Shown piece after piece: positions 7,596 to 15,905 of a DNA stretch of 64,000 nucleotides. The stretch is from Paenibacillus glycinis (GTDB taxonomy: Bacteria; Bacillota; Bacilli; Paenibacillales; Paenibacillaceae). Below the pieces are notes generated by a model. The model made no database searches. It was not told the DNA's origin and saw only the letters and a list, made by a program, of their open reading frames with translations. The stretch is from NCBI RefSeq assembly GCF_009909185.1, contig NZ_JAAAMV010000004.1:116353-180352 (forward strand), written 5' to 3'. Within the stretch, counting starts at the first letter, position 1, and each line of letters starts with the position of its first letter. The position numbers and the translations under genes are program-made.

Positions 7596-8108
7596 TTACC
7601 TCGCGCGGACCGTCGCTTGACCCCGCTGCTTCAAGAGCAACGCATAATATACGACGTAATAAGCGAACATGATAAGCGCGAGCCCCGATGTCCACGAGCT
7701 TCCCGCGGCGAAGAAGTCGGCGCTGTTCCAGTCGCCTCCGGTCGAGCTCGCAAGCGCAAAATAGATCCGGTAGACCAGCCGGCCGACGAACAACGCCGTC
7801 ACGACGCCGCCGATCCACGCATTCCCGCGATAGTGCAGCTCGCCGCCCCGGCGCTCGAACGCGGTCATGGACGCGCCGACGATGCCCAGCGCCGCGCCGA
7901 TCAGGATGCCGAGCGCGTCGGATACCAGACCGACGGCGCTCATGCCGCCTTCCGCCATGAACAATACCCCGATCGCCGCGAACAGCGCGATCCTGAACCC
8001 GAGTCTCCGCGGCCGCAGCTCGATCCATTGAAACTGGCTCCGCACCCGCCGTATAATTCGATACCCCACCAAACAAACGATCAAAATCACGATAAGCTCC
8101 TGCTGCAT
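7596..8108 (-). CDS. Multipass membrane protein (CcdC/DUF1453-like)
   Basis: A 170-residue integral membrane protein. Likely segments are ELIVILIVCLVGYRIIRRV, FRIALFAAIGVLFMA, GILIGAALGIVGASM, GGVVTALFVGRLVYRIYFAL and LALIMFAYYVVYYALLL. The RIIRR motif after the first helix, the GxxxG-rich third helix and the terminal YYVVYYALLLKQR resemble CcdC-type and DUF1453 membrane proteins, but the similarity is only by eye. ATG 8108 is strongly favoured by AAGGAGG eight bases upstream over a GTG 13 codons earlier. It diverges from the sensor kinase gene on its right and has no obvious functional link with it. Confidence 0.65.
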   Translation of the reverse strand: MQQELIVILIVCLVGYRIIRRVRSQFQWIELRPRRLGFRIALFAAIGVLFMAEGGMSAVGLVSDALGILIGAALGIVGASMTAFERRGGELHYRGNAWIGGVVTALFVGRLVYRIYFALASSTGGDWNSADFFAAGSSWTSGLALIMFAYYVVYYALLLKQRGQATVRAR

Positions 8109-8250
8109 CGCTGCCGCCTCCTTCATTTCGTTGTTCACGGCTACCATCGTACCCCGGAACGGCTTGCCCCCACGACCAACCCCGGGTAGAATCTCGCCGC
8201 TTCGGCCCTATATCCGCAGATAGAAATCGGCGGCGCGGGCCTCGACCGAA

Positions 8251-8280
8251 TTGATTTCCGGCGCTGCCCGCGGCTACAAT
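8251..8280 (+). promoter_or_regulatory. Sigma-A promoter of the LiaS/DesK-like two-component operon
   Basis: TTGATT and TACAAT are separated by 18 bases. The predicted transcript starts near 8287, about 40 bases before the GTG start; this argues against the ATG at 8251 as the kinase start. Confidence 0.6.
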
Positions 8281-8325
8281 GGAACCACAAGAGCGCCGGC
8301 ACCGGAGCGGAACGGGGGGATTCAA

Positions 8326-9504
8326 GTGGACCTGCAAGATCCGCGCGCCGTCGCGCGAACGGCGGCCGGAACCGCGTTTATCTTCATCATGATGTACCTG
8401 AACGATTTCTTCGCGGGTTCCCCGGTCAAAATCGCGCTCAACGCGCTCATCTGCGCGACGTACGTCAGCCGGCTGCTGCTGCGGGATTTTTGGCGTCCCA
8501 AACGGATGTCGGTCGCGTTCGTCCTGCTGGCAGGGCTGGAGACCGCCGCGGGCATGATCTGGTACGACGAGACGGTGCTGATTTATTTTCTTGCCGTTAT
8601 TGTGCTCACGACGGCCCTCCGCCTATCCTTTGCCTCGCCGCGCGTCCCGCTGCTCGCGACGATGATTCTGATTACGGGCATTTACACGGCCTTCGGCAAC
8701 GTGGACCTGCCCAGCTTCCTGTCCTTCGCGTTCATCTCGTTCTTCTTCTATATCAACGTCCGAAGCCGCCGCCAGCGCGACAGCATGTACGAACAGAACA
8801 AGCAGCATCTCGCGGAGCTGCAGGCGGCTTACGCGCAGCTGCAGGAAGCGTCGGTGACGTCGATGCGCAACGCGGTCCTCGACGAGCGGACCCGGATCGC
8901 CCGGGACATTCACGACGCGGTCGGGCATAGCTTGACCTCGCTGGTCGTGCAGCTGCAGGCCACGCGCTACATGGTCGCCAAGGATCCGGCGCAGGCGGAG
9001 CAGTCCCTGGACGGCATGCTGAGCGTGGCCCGCCAAGGACTGCAGGACATCCGGACGTCCGTCCATTCGCTGGCGGACGACCGCTCGGTATCGGGCTTGG
9101 CGCCGCTCAAGGCGCTGCTCTCCCGGATGGAAGCGACGACCTCGATCGGCTACGCGTTCAGCGCCGAGCTGCGGGAGGAAGACGCCGGCCCGGCCGCGTA
9201 CGCGCTGCTGTTCGGCGTGCTGCAGGAGGCCCTTACGAACATGATTCGGCATGCCGGGGCGACGCATGTGGACGTGGAATTGAGGACGGAATCGGGACGG
9301 ATCGCGATGCGCGTCCGAGACGACGGGGAGGCCGTGGCGGAGACCGTGCAGGAAGGATTCGGCTTGAAAATGATGCGGGCGAGGCTGGAGGAACGCGGCG
9401 GACGGCTGACCTACGGAGCCGCGAAGCCGCATGGGTTCGAAATTATCGCGGAGCTGCCCGCCGGCTCCGGAACGGAGGATCGGGATGCCCACAACGGAAG
9501 GTAA
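8326..9504 (+). CDS. Sensor histidine kinase, HisKA_3 (NarX/LiaS/DesK) class
   Basis: A 392-residue membrane kinase. The first ~150 residues contain five or six hydrophobic segments (for instance AFIFIMMYLNDFF and VLIYFLAVIVLTTALRL) with no large extracellular loop, as in DesK-like intramembrane sensors. A coiled coil follows, then the phosphoacceptor motif RTRIARDIHDAVGHSLT with His near residue 196, and an HATPase domain with QEALTNMIRHAG (N box), RVRDDGE (G1) and GFGLKMMRARLEERGG. It phosphorylates the regulator encoded next, whose start overlaps its 3' end by 20 bases. The GTG at 8326 follows GGGGGG by six bases and lies inside the transcript predicted from the promoter at 8251. Confidence 0.92.
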   Translation: MDLQDPRAVARTAAGTAFIFIMMYLNDFFAGSPVKIALNALICATYVSRLLLRDFWRPKRMSVAFVLLAGLETAAGMIWYDETVLIYFLAVIVLTTALRLSFASPRVPLLATMILITGIYTAFGNVDLPSFLSFAFISFFFYINVRSRRQRDSMYEQNKQHLAELQAAYAQLQEASVTSMRNAVLDERTRIARDIHDAVGHSLTSLVVQLQATRYMVAKDPAQAEQSLDGMLSVARQGLQDIRTSVHSLADDRSVSGLAPLKALLSRMEATTSIGYAFSAELREEDAGPAAYALLFGVLQEALTNMIRHAGATHVDVELRTESGRIAMRVRDDGEAVAETVQEGFGLKMMRARLEERGGRLTYGAAKPHGFEIIAELPAGSGTEDRDAHNGR

Positions 9505-10159
9505 GATCAAGGTGCTGCTGGCGGACGACCAGAAAATGATCCGGCAGGGCTTCGGCTACGTCATCGGCCTGCAGGGCGACATGACGCTGGCCGGCGAAGC
9601 GGCCGACGGCAAGGAAGCGGTCGAGCAGGCCTTCGCGCTGCGGCCGGATATCGTGCTGATGGACATCCAGATGCCGGGCATGACGGGCATCGAAGCTTCA
9701 AAGCTGATCGTCAAGCAGCTGCCCGAGACGAAAATCGTCATCCTGACGACCTTTAACGATCCGGACTATATCTACGAGGTCATTCGCTCGGGGGCCGTCG
9801 GTTATCTGCTGAAGGACGCGGACGTGGAGGACATGCTGGGCGCGGTCCGTTCCGCCTATCGCGGCGAAGCCGTCTACCGGACGGACCTGGCGGCCGACGC
9901 GCTCTCGCGGGCCGTCTCCTCGGGTTGCCTCATTCCGCGGTCCGACGCGGAGCCGGCGCTGCTGGAGCCGTTGACGGAGCGGGAGCAGGAGATTTTGCAG
10001 GAGATGGCGTACGGCCTGCGCAACGACCGCATCGCCCAGAAGCTGTTCATCGGGGAAGGCACGGTCAAATCCCACGTCCACCGGATTTTGCAAAAGTTCG
10101 GCTGCGAGGACCGTACGCAGGTCGTGGTGACGGCGCTGCGGCATGGCATGGTGAAGTAA
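9485..10159 (+). CDS. NarL/LuxR-type response regulator
   Basis: A 224-residue DNA-binding regulator paired with the upstream kinase. The receiver domain (residues ~9-125) shows VLLADDQKMIRQG with the acidic pocket, IVLMDIQMPG with the phosphorylated Asp near residue 60, and the conserved Lys in GYLLKDADVED. The C-terminal LuxR helix-turn-helix is LTEREQEILQEMAYG, then GTVKSHVHRILQKF. The ATG at 9485 is preceded by ACGGAGGATCGGG, inside the kinase gene, so the two are translationally coupled. Target genes are not evident; the nearest downstream gene has its own promoter. Confidence 0.93.
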   Translation: MPTTEGKIKVLLADDQKMIRQGFGYVIGLQGDMTLAGEAADGKEAVEQAFALRPDIVLMDIQMPGMTGIEASKLIVKQLPETKIVILTTFNDPDYIYEVIRSGAVGYLLKDADVEDMLGAVRSAYRGEAVYRTDLAADALSRAVSSGCLIPRSDAEPALLEPLTEREQEILQEMAYGLRNDRIAQKLFIGEGTVKSHVHRILQKFGCEDRTQVVVTALRHGMVK

Positions 10160-10188
10160 CTTTCCGATTAGAAATTAACTTACTTATA

Positions 10189-10217
10189 TTGAGAAGCTAT
10201 CGGATATTTAGTACACT
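10189..10217 (+). promoter_or_regulatory. Sigma-A promoter of the luciferase-like oxidoreductase gene
   Basis: TTGAGA and TACACT are spaced by 17 bases; the -10 lies 27 bases before the ATG at 10245. Confidence 0.6.
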
Positions 10218-10244
10218 GGAGAAAAAGAAGGAGGCGCATTCCCA

Positions 10245-11318
10245 ATGGCCGATTTGGCAAAGCCGATGGAGATCGGAATCAGTACGTTTTTGGAAACCAC
10301 GCCCGACCCGGACACGGGAGCGGTCATCAGCCATGCCGAACGGCTGCGGCAGGCCGTGGAGGAGATCGTCGTCGCCGACGGCGCCGGCTTGGACGTGTAC
10401 GGCATCGGGGAGCATCACCGTCCGGATTACGCGGGTACCGCGCCCGCCGTGGTGCTCGCGGCGGCGGCCGGGATGACGAAGCGCATCCGGCTCACGAGCG
10501 CCGTGACCGTGCTGTCCTCGGACGACCCGGTGCGCGTCTACCAAGCCTTCTCTACCTTGGACGGCCTCTCGAACGGCCGGGCCGAAATCATGGCGGGCCG
10601 AGGCTCGTTCATCGAATCGTTCCCGCTGTTCGGCTACAGCCTGGAAGATTACGACGAGCTGTTCGAGGAGAAGCTCGAGCTGCTGCTCGCGATCCGCGCC
10701 TCGGAGAAGGTCAGCTGGCGCGGCGGCCATCGCCCCGCGATCGACGATCTCGGCGTCTACCCGCGGTCCGTTCAGGACCCGCTGCCGGTATGGATCGCGA
10801 GCGGCGGGAACGCCCAATCCGCGGTCCGCGCAGGTCTGCTCGGCCTGCCGATCGCCTTCGCCATCATCGGCGGCATGCCGGAGAAATTCGCGCCGCTCGT
10901 CGACCTGTACAAGCGCGCGGCCGCGCAGGCCGGGCATGATCCCGAGCAGCTGCAGATCGCCACGCACTCCCACGGCTTCGTCGGCGACGACCGCGAAGCG
11001 ACGGCCGATTCGTTCTTCAAGCCGACGCGGGACCAGATGAACAAGATCGGCCGCGAGCGGGGCTGGAACCAGCCGTACACGCGCGCGACGTACGATGAAG
11101 CCCGCAGCCTTCGGGGCGCCCTCTACCTCGGCGATCCCGAATACGTCGCGGAGAAGATCGTCCTGCTGCGCAAAAATCTGGGCATCACCCGCTTCTTCCT
11201 GCACGTGAACGTCGGCACGATGCCGCACAAGGACGTGCTGCGCGCCATCGAGCTGCTCGGCACGAAGGTCAAGCCGTTGGTGCTGGCCGAGCTTGCGCGG
11301 GTCGAGGGAACCAAGTAA
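10245..11318 (+). CDS. LLM-class flavin-dependent oxidoreductase
   Basis: A 357-residue luciferase-like monooxygenase with an (alpha/beta)8 barrel that would use reduced FMN or F420-like cofactor. Recognisable parts are EIGISTFLET at the start, YGIGEHHRPDYAGTAP with the His pair typical of the subgroup, RIRLTSAVTVLSSDDPVRVYQ (20 residues) for strand 3-4, the flavin-contact loop AEIMAGRGSF and PLPVWIASGGNAQSA. This subgroup is usually annotated as a putative oxidoreductase of unknown substrate. AAGGAGG lies ten bases before the ATG. It is transcribed alone, between its own promoter and a strong terminator. Confidence 0.92.
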   Translation: MADLAKPMEIGISTFLETTPDPDTGAVISHAERLRQAVEEIVVADGAGLDVYGIGEHHRPDYAGTAPAVVLAAAAGMTKRIRLTSAVTVLSSDDPVRVYQAFSTLDGLSNGRAEIMAGRGSFIESFPLFGYSLEDYDELFEEKLELLLAIRASEKVSWRGGHRPAIDDLGVYPRSVQDPLPVWIASGGNAQSAVRAGLLGLPIAFAIIGGMPEKFAPLVDLYKRAAAQAGHDPEQLQIATHSHGFVGDDREATADSFFKPTRDQMNKIGRERGWNQPYTRATYDEARSLRGALYLGDPEYVAEKIVLLRKNLGITRFFLHVNVGTMPHKDVLRAIELLGTKVKPLVLAELARVEGTK

Positions 11319-11323
11319 ACATG

Positions 11324-11361
11324 AAGGGCCGACCCGTTGATTGACGGGTCGGCCCTTTTTG
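11324..11361 (+). terminator. Intrinsic terminator of the LLM oxidoreductase gene
   Basis: A 14-bp stem AAGGGCCGACCCGT and its complement with a 6-base loop is followed by TTTTT on the plus strand. It also sits about 50 bases past the stop of the convergent DUF1980 gene. Confidence 0.9.
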
Positions 11362-11410
11362 GCGCTTGCTCGGCGCAGAATTCCACCGCTCCCCCTTCCC
11401 CGGCATCGCG

Positions 11411-12457
11411 TTACTTCGCCAATTGCACGATATCCCCGTTATACGGATAGACGTACGGATCCTTCGGCGCTTCGATCTTCGTCGGCTTCCCGGCCGTTAT
11501 CCGCAGAATGGCATTCCCGCCGTACGTCGTCCTCCCTATGGTCCCCGTCACGCGAACCCACGTATCGTCCTTCAGCCCGGCATCCGGCGACTCCACGAGA
11601 AACCCGTACGGCACCGAATCCGCGGAACAGCAGGTCATGGCGAGCCGGGACACGATGAACTGGTTCGGCTTCATATCCGGCTCGCGGTAAACGAACCCGC
11701 TGACGTCGATCGTCTTGCCCTGAAAATTGTCCATGTACATGCTCAGCGTCGTCGATACCTCGAGGAAGCCCTCCGCTTCGACCCGGATAAGGTCCCGCTT
11801 GTACAGCCGAATGCCCAGTTTGGAGAAATCCTCGCTGTATTCGTCGTACGGGAACAATTGCTGCAGCTTGGCCTCCTCGCTTTGAGGGTCTGCGCCGTTC
11901 GCGGAAGAGGCGCCGTCCGATGCCGCGGACGATGCCGCCGGCGCATTGTCGGCCTGCCCCGCCGCCGGTTGTCCGACCGTCACGTTGCCGTTTGTTGCCG
12001 TATCGTCCGCCCTCGACTGAGTCGTACCGCCCGGTGAAGGAGACGTTCTCGCCGCGCCGACGGCTCCGGCAGCGTTCAGGTTCATGCCCTTCACCGCTAC
12101 CACGTCGCTCCCCATCGCCTTATCCGGCAGCGCGAATCCGAACGCGAGCGGCAGCGCGAACAAGCCGTACAGCACGAGATTCCGCCACTTCGATCGCGAC
12201 GGCGCATGGTCGCAATCGCAATCGTCCGGCTCATCCTTCCAGCCGAACCCCAGCTGCAGCGCCTCGTAGACGAAATAGACCGCCAGCACGAACAGCCCGA
12301 GCGCGGCCAGTTTCAGGTAAATCATCATGCGCGGGGCGATGTAATACTGCAGGCTGCCGCTCTTGGCCAGGTGAACGATGTAAACGGTAAATCCGCCGAG
12401 CAGCAGCCCGCGGAAGCCGTAATGCCGCGCGAGCCTTTTGTTCTCCATGGTCGACAT
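11411..12457 (-). CDS. TIGR03943/DUF1980 permease subunit (YcgQ-like)
   Basis: A 348-residue membrane protein. Two hydrophobic segments lie near the N-terminus (FRGLLLGGFTVYIVHLA and LKLAALGLFVLAVYFVYEA) and a third follows a CDCDHAP metal-type patch (LVLYGLFALPLAFGF). A Ser/Ala/Thr-rich linker leads to the C-terminal extracytoplasmic domain with YKRDLIRVEAEGF, IDVSGFVYREPD, the signature RLAMTCCSADSVPYG and WVRVTGTIGRT. In Bacillales this family is always next to a DUF318 permease, and the pair is linked to metal supply. It starts 27 bases after the permease stop, with AAGGAG 11 bases before ATG 12457, so it is the second gene of the Zur-box operon. Confidence 0.88.
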   Translation of the reverse strand: MSTMENKRLARHYGFRGLLLGGFTVYIVHLAKSGSLQYYIAPRMMIYLKLAALGLFVLAVYFVYEALQLGFGWKDEPDDCDCDHAPSRSKWRNLVLYGLFALPLAFGFALPDKAMGSDVVAVKGMNLNAAGAVGAARTSPSPGGTTQSRADDTATNGNVTVGQPAAGQADNAPAASSAASDGASSANGADPQSEEAKLQQLFPYDEYSEDFSKLGIRLYKRDLIRVEAEGFLEVSTTLSMYMDNFQGKTIDVSGFVYREPDMKPNQFIVSRLAMTCCSADSVPYGFLVESPDAGLKDDTWVRVTGTIGRTTYGGNAILRITAGKPTKIEAPKDPYVYPYNGDIVQLAK

Positions 12458-12483
12458 GCGCGTATCCACTCCTTATCGATCGT

Positions 12484-13746
12484 TTACAGACCGTATGCTT
12501 GCGCGAGGATTAGGGAACCGGCCAGGACGGCCGCGCCCGTGATCAACACGACGAGGATGACGAATCTCGCCTTGAACGCCGTCAACAGCATGAGGAGCCC
12601 TTTCAGATTCATCATCGGGCCGAAGACGAGGAACGCGAGCAGGGAACCGGCCGAGAACGTGCTTGCGAACGAAGAAGCGACGAACGCATCCGAGGTCGAG
12701 CATAACGAGAGCACGAAGGCGAAGCCCATCATGAACAGATGGGATTCCCAGCCGCTTTGACCGATGCCGGCCAGCTCCGCCCGGGGCAGAAAGGCTTGGA
12801 CCGCCGCCGCGATCGCCGCTCCGAAGATGAGGTAACCGCCCATATCGTACAGCTCGCCGCCGGCATGATTCAGGACCGCGAAGAATCGATTGCGCTTGTG
12901 AGCAGGATGATTGTGGCTGTGTTCGTGGTCGTGGCTGTGGTTATGTCTGTGGTTATGGCTGGGATTGTTGCTGTAATTGTCGCTGTTGTCGGCGTTGTGG
13001 TTGGGCCGGTGAGCAGGATCGCGATGTTGATGGCGGTGGATTTGATCGCGATGAAACCTATGGTGTTGTAGTATATGTTCTTGATGGCGGTGCGCAGGAT
13101 CTTCATCGCGGTCATGGTCGAGGCGATGAACGGGTTCGCCAAGCTCCCTTTGGTTCGTGCCCGCGGCATCGCCGCCCCGCGAACCGTTCCGCAGCTGATC
13201 GCCCCGGACCAGGACATACACGGACAGCCCGACGGCGAGCCCCACGCCCAAGGCAAGTCCCATTCGCCCGTACAGCAGCTCGGGCCGCGTCCGGAATGCC
13301 GTGTACGTAGCGCCGTATACGACCGGATTGACGATCGGCCCGACCAGGATGAAGACGATGCCGGCGTACAAGGGCATGCCTTTGGCGATCAGCCGGCGCA
13401 CGATCGGAATCAGCCCGCATTCGCATACCGGAAACACGACGCCGAGCAAGCCGGCGACCGCGATGCCGAGCAGCGGATTGCGGGGAATGACCTTGCCGAT
13501 CCAGCCCTCGGGAAGGAATTCGTGCATCAGCGAAGAGACGAAGACGCTGAGCAGGATGAACGGCAGCGCCTCCAGCACGATGCCGACGAACATCGTCTTG
13601 AACGTCCCCAGCCCGGACAAGTCCGGGAAAGCCAGATTTCCGAGCAGCTCGGGCTTCAGGAACGCGATCAGAACGGCGCCGAAAATAAAGCCGAACACCA
13701 GATTGACTTTCCAATGCGACCGCCGTTCGTGAACTTCCGTATTCAT
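12484..13746 (-). CDS. DUF318/ArsP_1-type permease with a histidine-rich loop (YcgR/YraQ-like)
   Basis: A 420-residue permease with about eight membrane segments in two halves. The first half contains the family motif FPVCECGLIPIVRRL and GPIVNPVVYGAT; the second contains SLCSTSDAFVASSF and FGPMMNLKGLLMLL. Between them, residues ~205-310 form a hydrophilic loop with more than twenty histidines in H-x-H runs (such as HNHRHNHSHDHEHSHNH), much longer than usual. With the Zur-like operator on its promoter this points to zinc binding or transport, though direction and substrate are inference. It is the first gene of a two-gene leftward operon and diverges from the metal ABC importer. ATG 13746 has a modest upstream GGAGG. 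Confidence 0.88.
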   Translation of the reverse strand: MNTEVHERRSHWKVNLVFGFIFGAVLIAFLKPELLGNLAFPDLSGLGTFKTMFVGIVLEALPFILLSVFVSSLMHEFLPEGWIGKVIPRNPLLGIAVAGLLGVVFPVCECGLIPIVRRLIAKGMPLYAGIVFILVGPIVNPVVYGATYTAFRTRPELLYGRMGLALGVGLAVGLSVYVLVRGDQLRNGSRGGDAAGTNQRELGEPVHRLDHDRDEDPAHRHQEHILQHHRFHRDQIHRHQHRDPAHRPNHNADNSDNYSNNPSHNHRHNHSHDHEHSHNHPAHKRNRFFAVLNHAGGELYDMGGYLIFGAAIAAAVQAFLPRAELAGIGQSGWESHLFMMGFAFVLSLCSTSDAFVASSFASTFSAGSLLAFLVFGPMMNLKGLLMLLTAFKARFVILVVLITGAAVLAGSLILAQAYGL

Positions 13747-13809
13747 GATTCCGATACCTCCGCCGCAGCCGGCGCTACCATGGCTCCACGCTTGCGCACT
13801 CGTCTTTAA

Positions 13810-13824
13810 TAGTAAATATTACTA
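13810..13824 (-). promoter_or_regulatory. Zur-like box 1 (permease promoter)
   Basis: TAGTAAATATTACTA matches the Bacillus Zur core TCGTAATnATTACGA with the paired GTAA/TTAC half sites. It sits immediately downstream of the leftward -10, where a bound repressor would block initiation. Confidence 0.6.
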
Positions 13825-13834
13825 ATATAACTCT

Positions 13835-13864
13835 ACTATATCAGCCTATCCCGAAGCGAGTCAA
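13835..13864 (-). promoter_or_regulatory. Sigma-A promoter of the DUF318/DUF1980 operon
   Basis: On the minus strand TTGACT and TATAGT are spaced by 18 bases, about 90 bases before the permease ATG. Confidence 0.65.
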
Positions 13865-13885
13865 ACCATCGCAGGGGGAATTTAA

Positions 13886-13900
13886 ATGTAATTTTTACGA
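13886..13900. promoter_or_regulatory. Zur-like box 2 (centre of the divergent region)
   Basis: ATGTAATTTTTACGA keeps both half sites GTAAT/TTACGA. It lies just upstream of the rightward -35 and upstream of the leftward promoter, so it could serve both. Confidence 0.6.
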
Positions 13901-13907
13901 AAAGAGG

Positions 13908-13937
13908 TTGACGACGGAGAATTCGCCAGCCTATAAT
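13908..13937 (+). promoter_or_regulatory. Sigma-A promoter of the metal ABC importer operon
   Basis: TTGACG and a perfect TATAAT are separated by 18 bases, about 58 bases before the ATG at 13996, and bracketed by Zur-like boxes. Confidence 0.7.
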
Positions 13938-13953
13938 GGCAACATGTTTCAAA

Positions 13954-13968
13954 TCGTAATTTTTACTA
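13954..13968 (+). promoter_or_regulatory. Zur-like box 3 (importer promoter)
   Basis: TCGTAATTTTTACTA is the best match of the three to TCGTAATnATTACGA and overlaps the first transcribed bases of the importer operon. Confidence 0.65.
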
Positions 13969-13995
13969 TTATAGAACAGGGAGAGATTGACCGAG

Positions 13996-14988
13996 ATGCC
14001 TACACGTCCGTTGAAAAAGAAGCTTTGGAAGATAAGCACGACCGCGATCCTGCTGGGTTCGCTACTTGTTCTGGCCAGCGCCTGCGGAAGCGGCAGCAGC
14101 AATACCGGCAATAGCAGCAGTACCGGCAGCAATAGTGCTAGCAACACTGATAGCACTAACGGCAACAATAATACTGGCGGCATCGGCAGCAGCAAGATCG
14201 CCATCGTCGCCGCGGAGAATTTCTACGGCGAGGTCGCCGAAGCCGTCGGCGGCGATTACGTCGACGTCACGTCGCTGCTCACGAGCCCGGATGCCGATCC
14301 GCATGATTACGAGCCGACGCCGGACGCGTCCAAGGCCGTCGACGGGGCCTCCGTCGTGATCTTCAACGGCATCGGCTACGACGAATGGATGCAGAAGCTG
14401 ATCGACGCCTCCGGCAAAGCCGCCGACAAAACGGTCGTGCGGGTCGCGAGCGACGTCATGGCGCACCAGGACGGCGACAACGAGCACGTCTGGTACAACC
14501 CGGAGACGATGGGGAAATACGCGGATTATCTGGCCGACCGACTCGGCAAGCTGGACCCGGTGCATAAGCAGGATTTTGCCGATCAAGCTTCCGACTACAA
14601 GCAGTCCCTTGCGCCGCTGACCGAAGCCGTCGCTTCCTTGAAGCAGGCCGACCCGCTCCCCGTCGCCGTGTCCGAGCCCGTCTTCGACTACATGGCGCAG
14701 GCGCTCAACCTGAAGATCACGGACGAGAAGTTCGAGCTGGCCGCCGAAGAAGAGACCGATCCGGCGCCGCAGGACGTCGCCCGGCTTCAGAACGATATCA
14801 AGGCGAAGAACATCCGTTTCTTCGTCAACAATACGCAGGCCACGAGCCAAACCGTGCAAAATCTCGTCGACCTCGCGAATGAGAACGGCGTTCCCGTCAT
14901 CGAAGTGACCGAGACCCTGCCCTCCGGCAAAAATTATCTGACGTGGATGACGGATATTCTCGATCAAATCAAAGCCGCGCTCGGGTAA
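13996..14988 (+). CDS. znuA: Metal ABC transporter substrate-binding lipoprotein (ZnuA/TroA family)
   Basis: A 330-residue lipoprotein that would capture a divalent metal for the ZnuC/ZnuB-type channel. A basic N-terminus and hydrophobic core lead to a lipobox ending ASAC, followed by a ~35-residue Ser/Asn/Gly/Thr linker. The cluster A-I fold follows: KIAIVAAENFYGEVAEAVGG, the first ligand loop DPHDYEPTP, the second NEHVWYNPE, then AVSEPVFDYMAQAL and VIEVTETLPSG. The putative metal ligands are thus His, His, Glu and an acidic residue rather than the three His of classical ZnuA, and there is no His-rich loop, so manganese or another metal is possible despite the Zur-like boxes. I used ATG 13996, ten bases after GGAGAG. 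Confidence 0.9.
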   Translation: MPTRPLKKKLWKISTTAILLGSLLVLASACGSGSSNTGNSSSTGSNSASNTDSTNGNNNTGGIGSSKIAIVAAENFYGEVAEAVGGDYVDVTSLLTSPDADPHDYEPTPDASKAVDGASVVIFNGIGYDEWMQKLIDASGKAADKTVVRVASDVMAHQDGDNEHVWYNPETMGKYADYLADRLGKLDPVHKQDFADQASDYKQSLAPLTEAVASLKQADPLPVAVSEPVFDYMAQALNLKITDEKFELAAEEETDPAPQDVARLQNDIKAKNIRFFVNNTQATSQTVQNLVDLANENGVPVIEVTETLPSGKNYLTWMTDILDQIKAALG

Positions 14989-15024
14989 TCCGTCGTGTCG
15001 GCTGTTTCCGAAAGGATGGTTATC

Positions 15025-15873
15025 ATGAACCCGTTAGCCGTTATTTCTCCCGCGCCGGCCTCTCCCAGGGCGGAGCGGGCTACCGAGACCGCGACCGCCG
15101 CGGCGCTAATCGCGCAGCATATCGACGTTCATCTGGGCGGACGTTCGATCCTGAACGACGTATCGTTTCACGTGGACTCGGGCGAATTCTTGGGCATCCT
15201 CGGGCCCAACGGCGCGGGCAAAACCACCTTGTTCCGCGTCCTGCTGCAGCTGATCAAGCCGCAGTCCGGCAGCATCGCCTTCCCCCGTCCCGTCGAAGCC
15301 GGGCATACGGCGATCGGCTATGTTCCGCAGGCGAGGCAGATCGACCCCGAGCTGCCCCTGCATGCCTGGGATTTCGTCGCGCTCGGCCTACCGCACGCGA
15401 TCCGACCTTGGCTGAACCGCAGGGATCGGGCTTCCGTGCAGGCCGCGCTTGATCTCGCCGGTGCCGCGCAGCTCGCGCGCAAATCGATCGGCCGGCTCTC
15501 CGGCGGGGAGAAGCAGCGCGTCTTCCTGGCCCAGGCGCTCGTCCGCAACCCGCATCTGCTGCTGCTCGACGAGCCGACGTCCAATCTGGATCCGGGCGCG
15601 CAGGAGGAGATGGCCGCGGTCATCGACCGCGTCCGCCGCGAGCGGAACATCGCCGTGCTGCTGATCAGCCACGACGTGAACCTCGTGAACCGCTACGCGG
15701 ACCGCATTCTCTATCTGACGCCGCGTCACTATGCGGTCGGAACCGTGGACGAAGTCATGCAAACCTCCGTGCTGCAGCGGCTCTACGGCAGCTCGGTCGA
15801 CGTGCTGCGCGTGGAAGGCAAGCTGCTCGTGACCATATCGAGCGACCCCGTTCCCGCAATTTGCCGGCATTAA
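15025..15873 (+). CDS. znuC: Metal ABC transporter ATP-binding protein
   Basis: A 282-residue ATPase energising metal import. Motifs are Walker A GPNGAGKTT (residues ~62-70), the Q-loop region GYVPQARQID, signature LSGGEKQRV (~157-165), Walker B LLLLDEPTSNLD and the switch His in LLISHDVNLV. The N-terminal ~30 residues before the first strand are Ala/Pro/Glu-rich and longer than usual. It lies 36 bases after the binding protein and 32 bases before the permease. ATG 15025 follows AAAGGA by eight bases; an earlier in-frame start would be less well served. Confidence 0.93.
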   Translation: MNPLAVISPAPASPRAERATETATAAALIAQHIDVHLGGRSILNDVSFHVDSGEFLGILGPNGAGKTTLFRVLLQLIKPQSGSIAFPRPVEAGHTAIGYVPQARQIDPELPLHAWDFVALGLPHAIRPWLNRRDRASVQAALDLAGAAQLARKSIGRLSGGEKQRVFLAQALVRNPHLLLLDEPTSNLDPGAQEEMAAVIDRVRRERNIAVLLISHDVNLVNRYADRILYLTPRHYAVGTVDEVMQTSVLQRLYGSSVDVLRVEGKLLVTISSDPVPAICRH

Positions 15874-15905
15874 GGATGAACGCCGTTAACGAAAGGAGGA
15901 GGACC

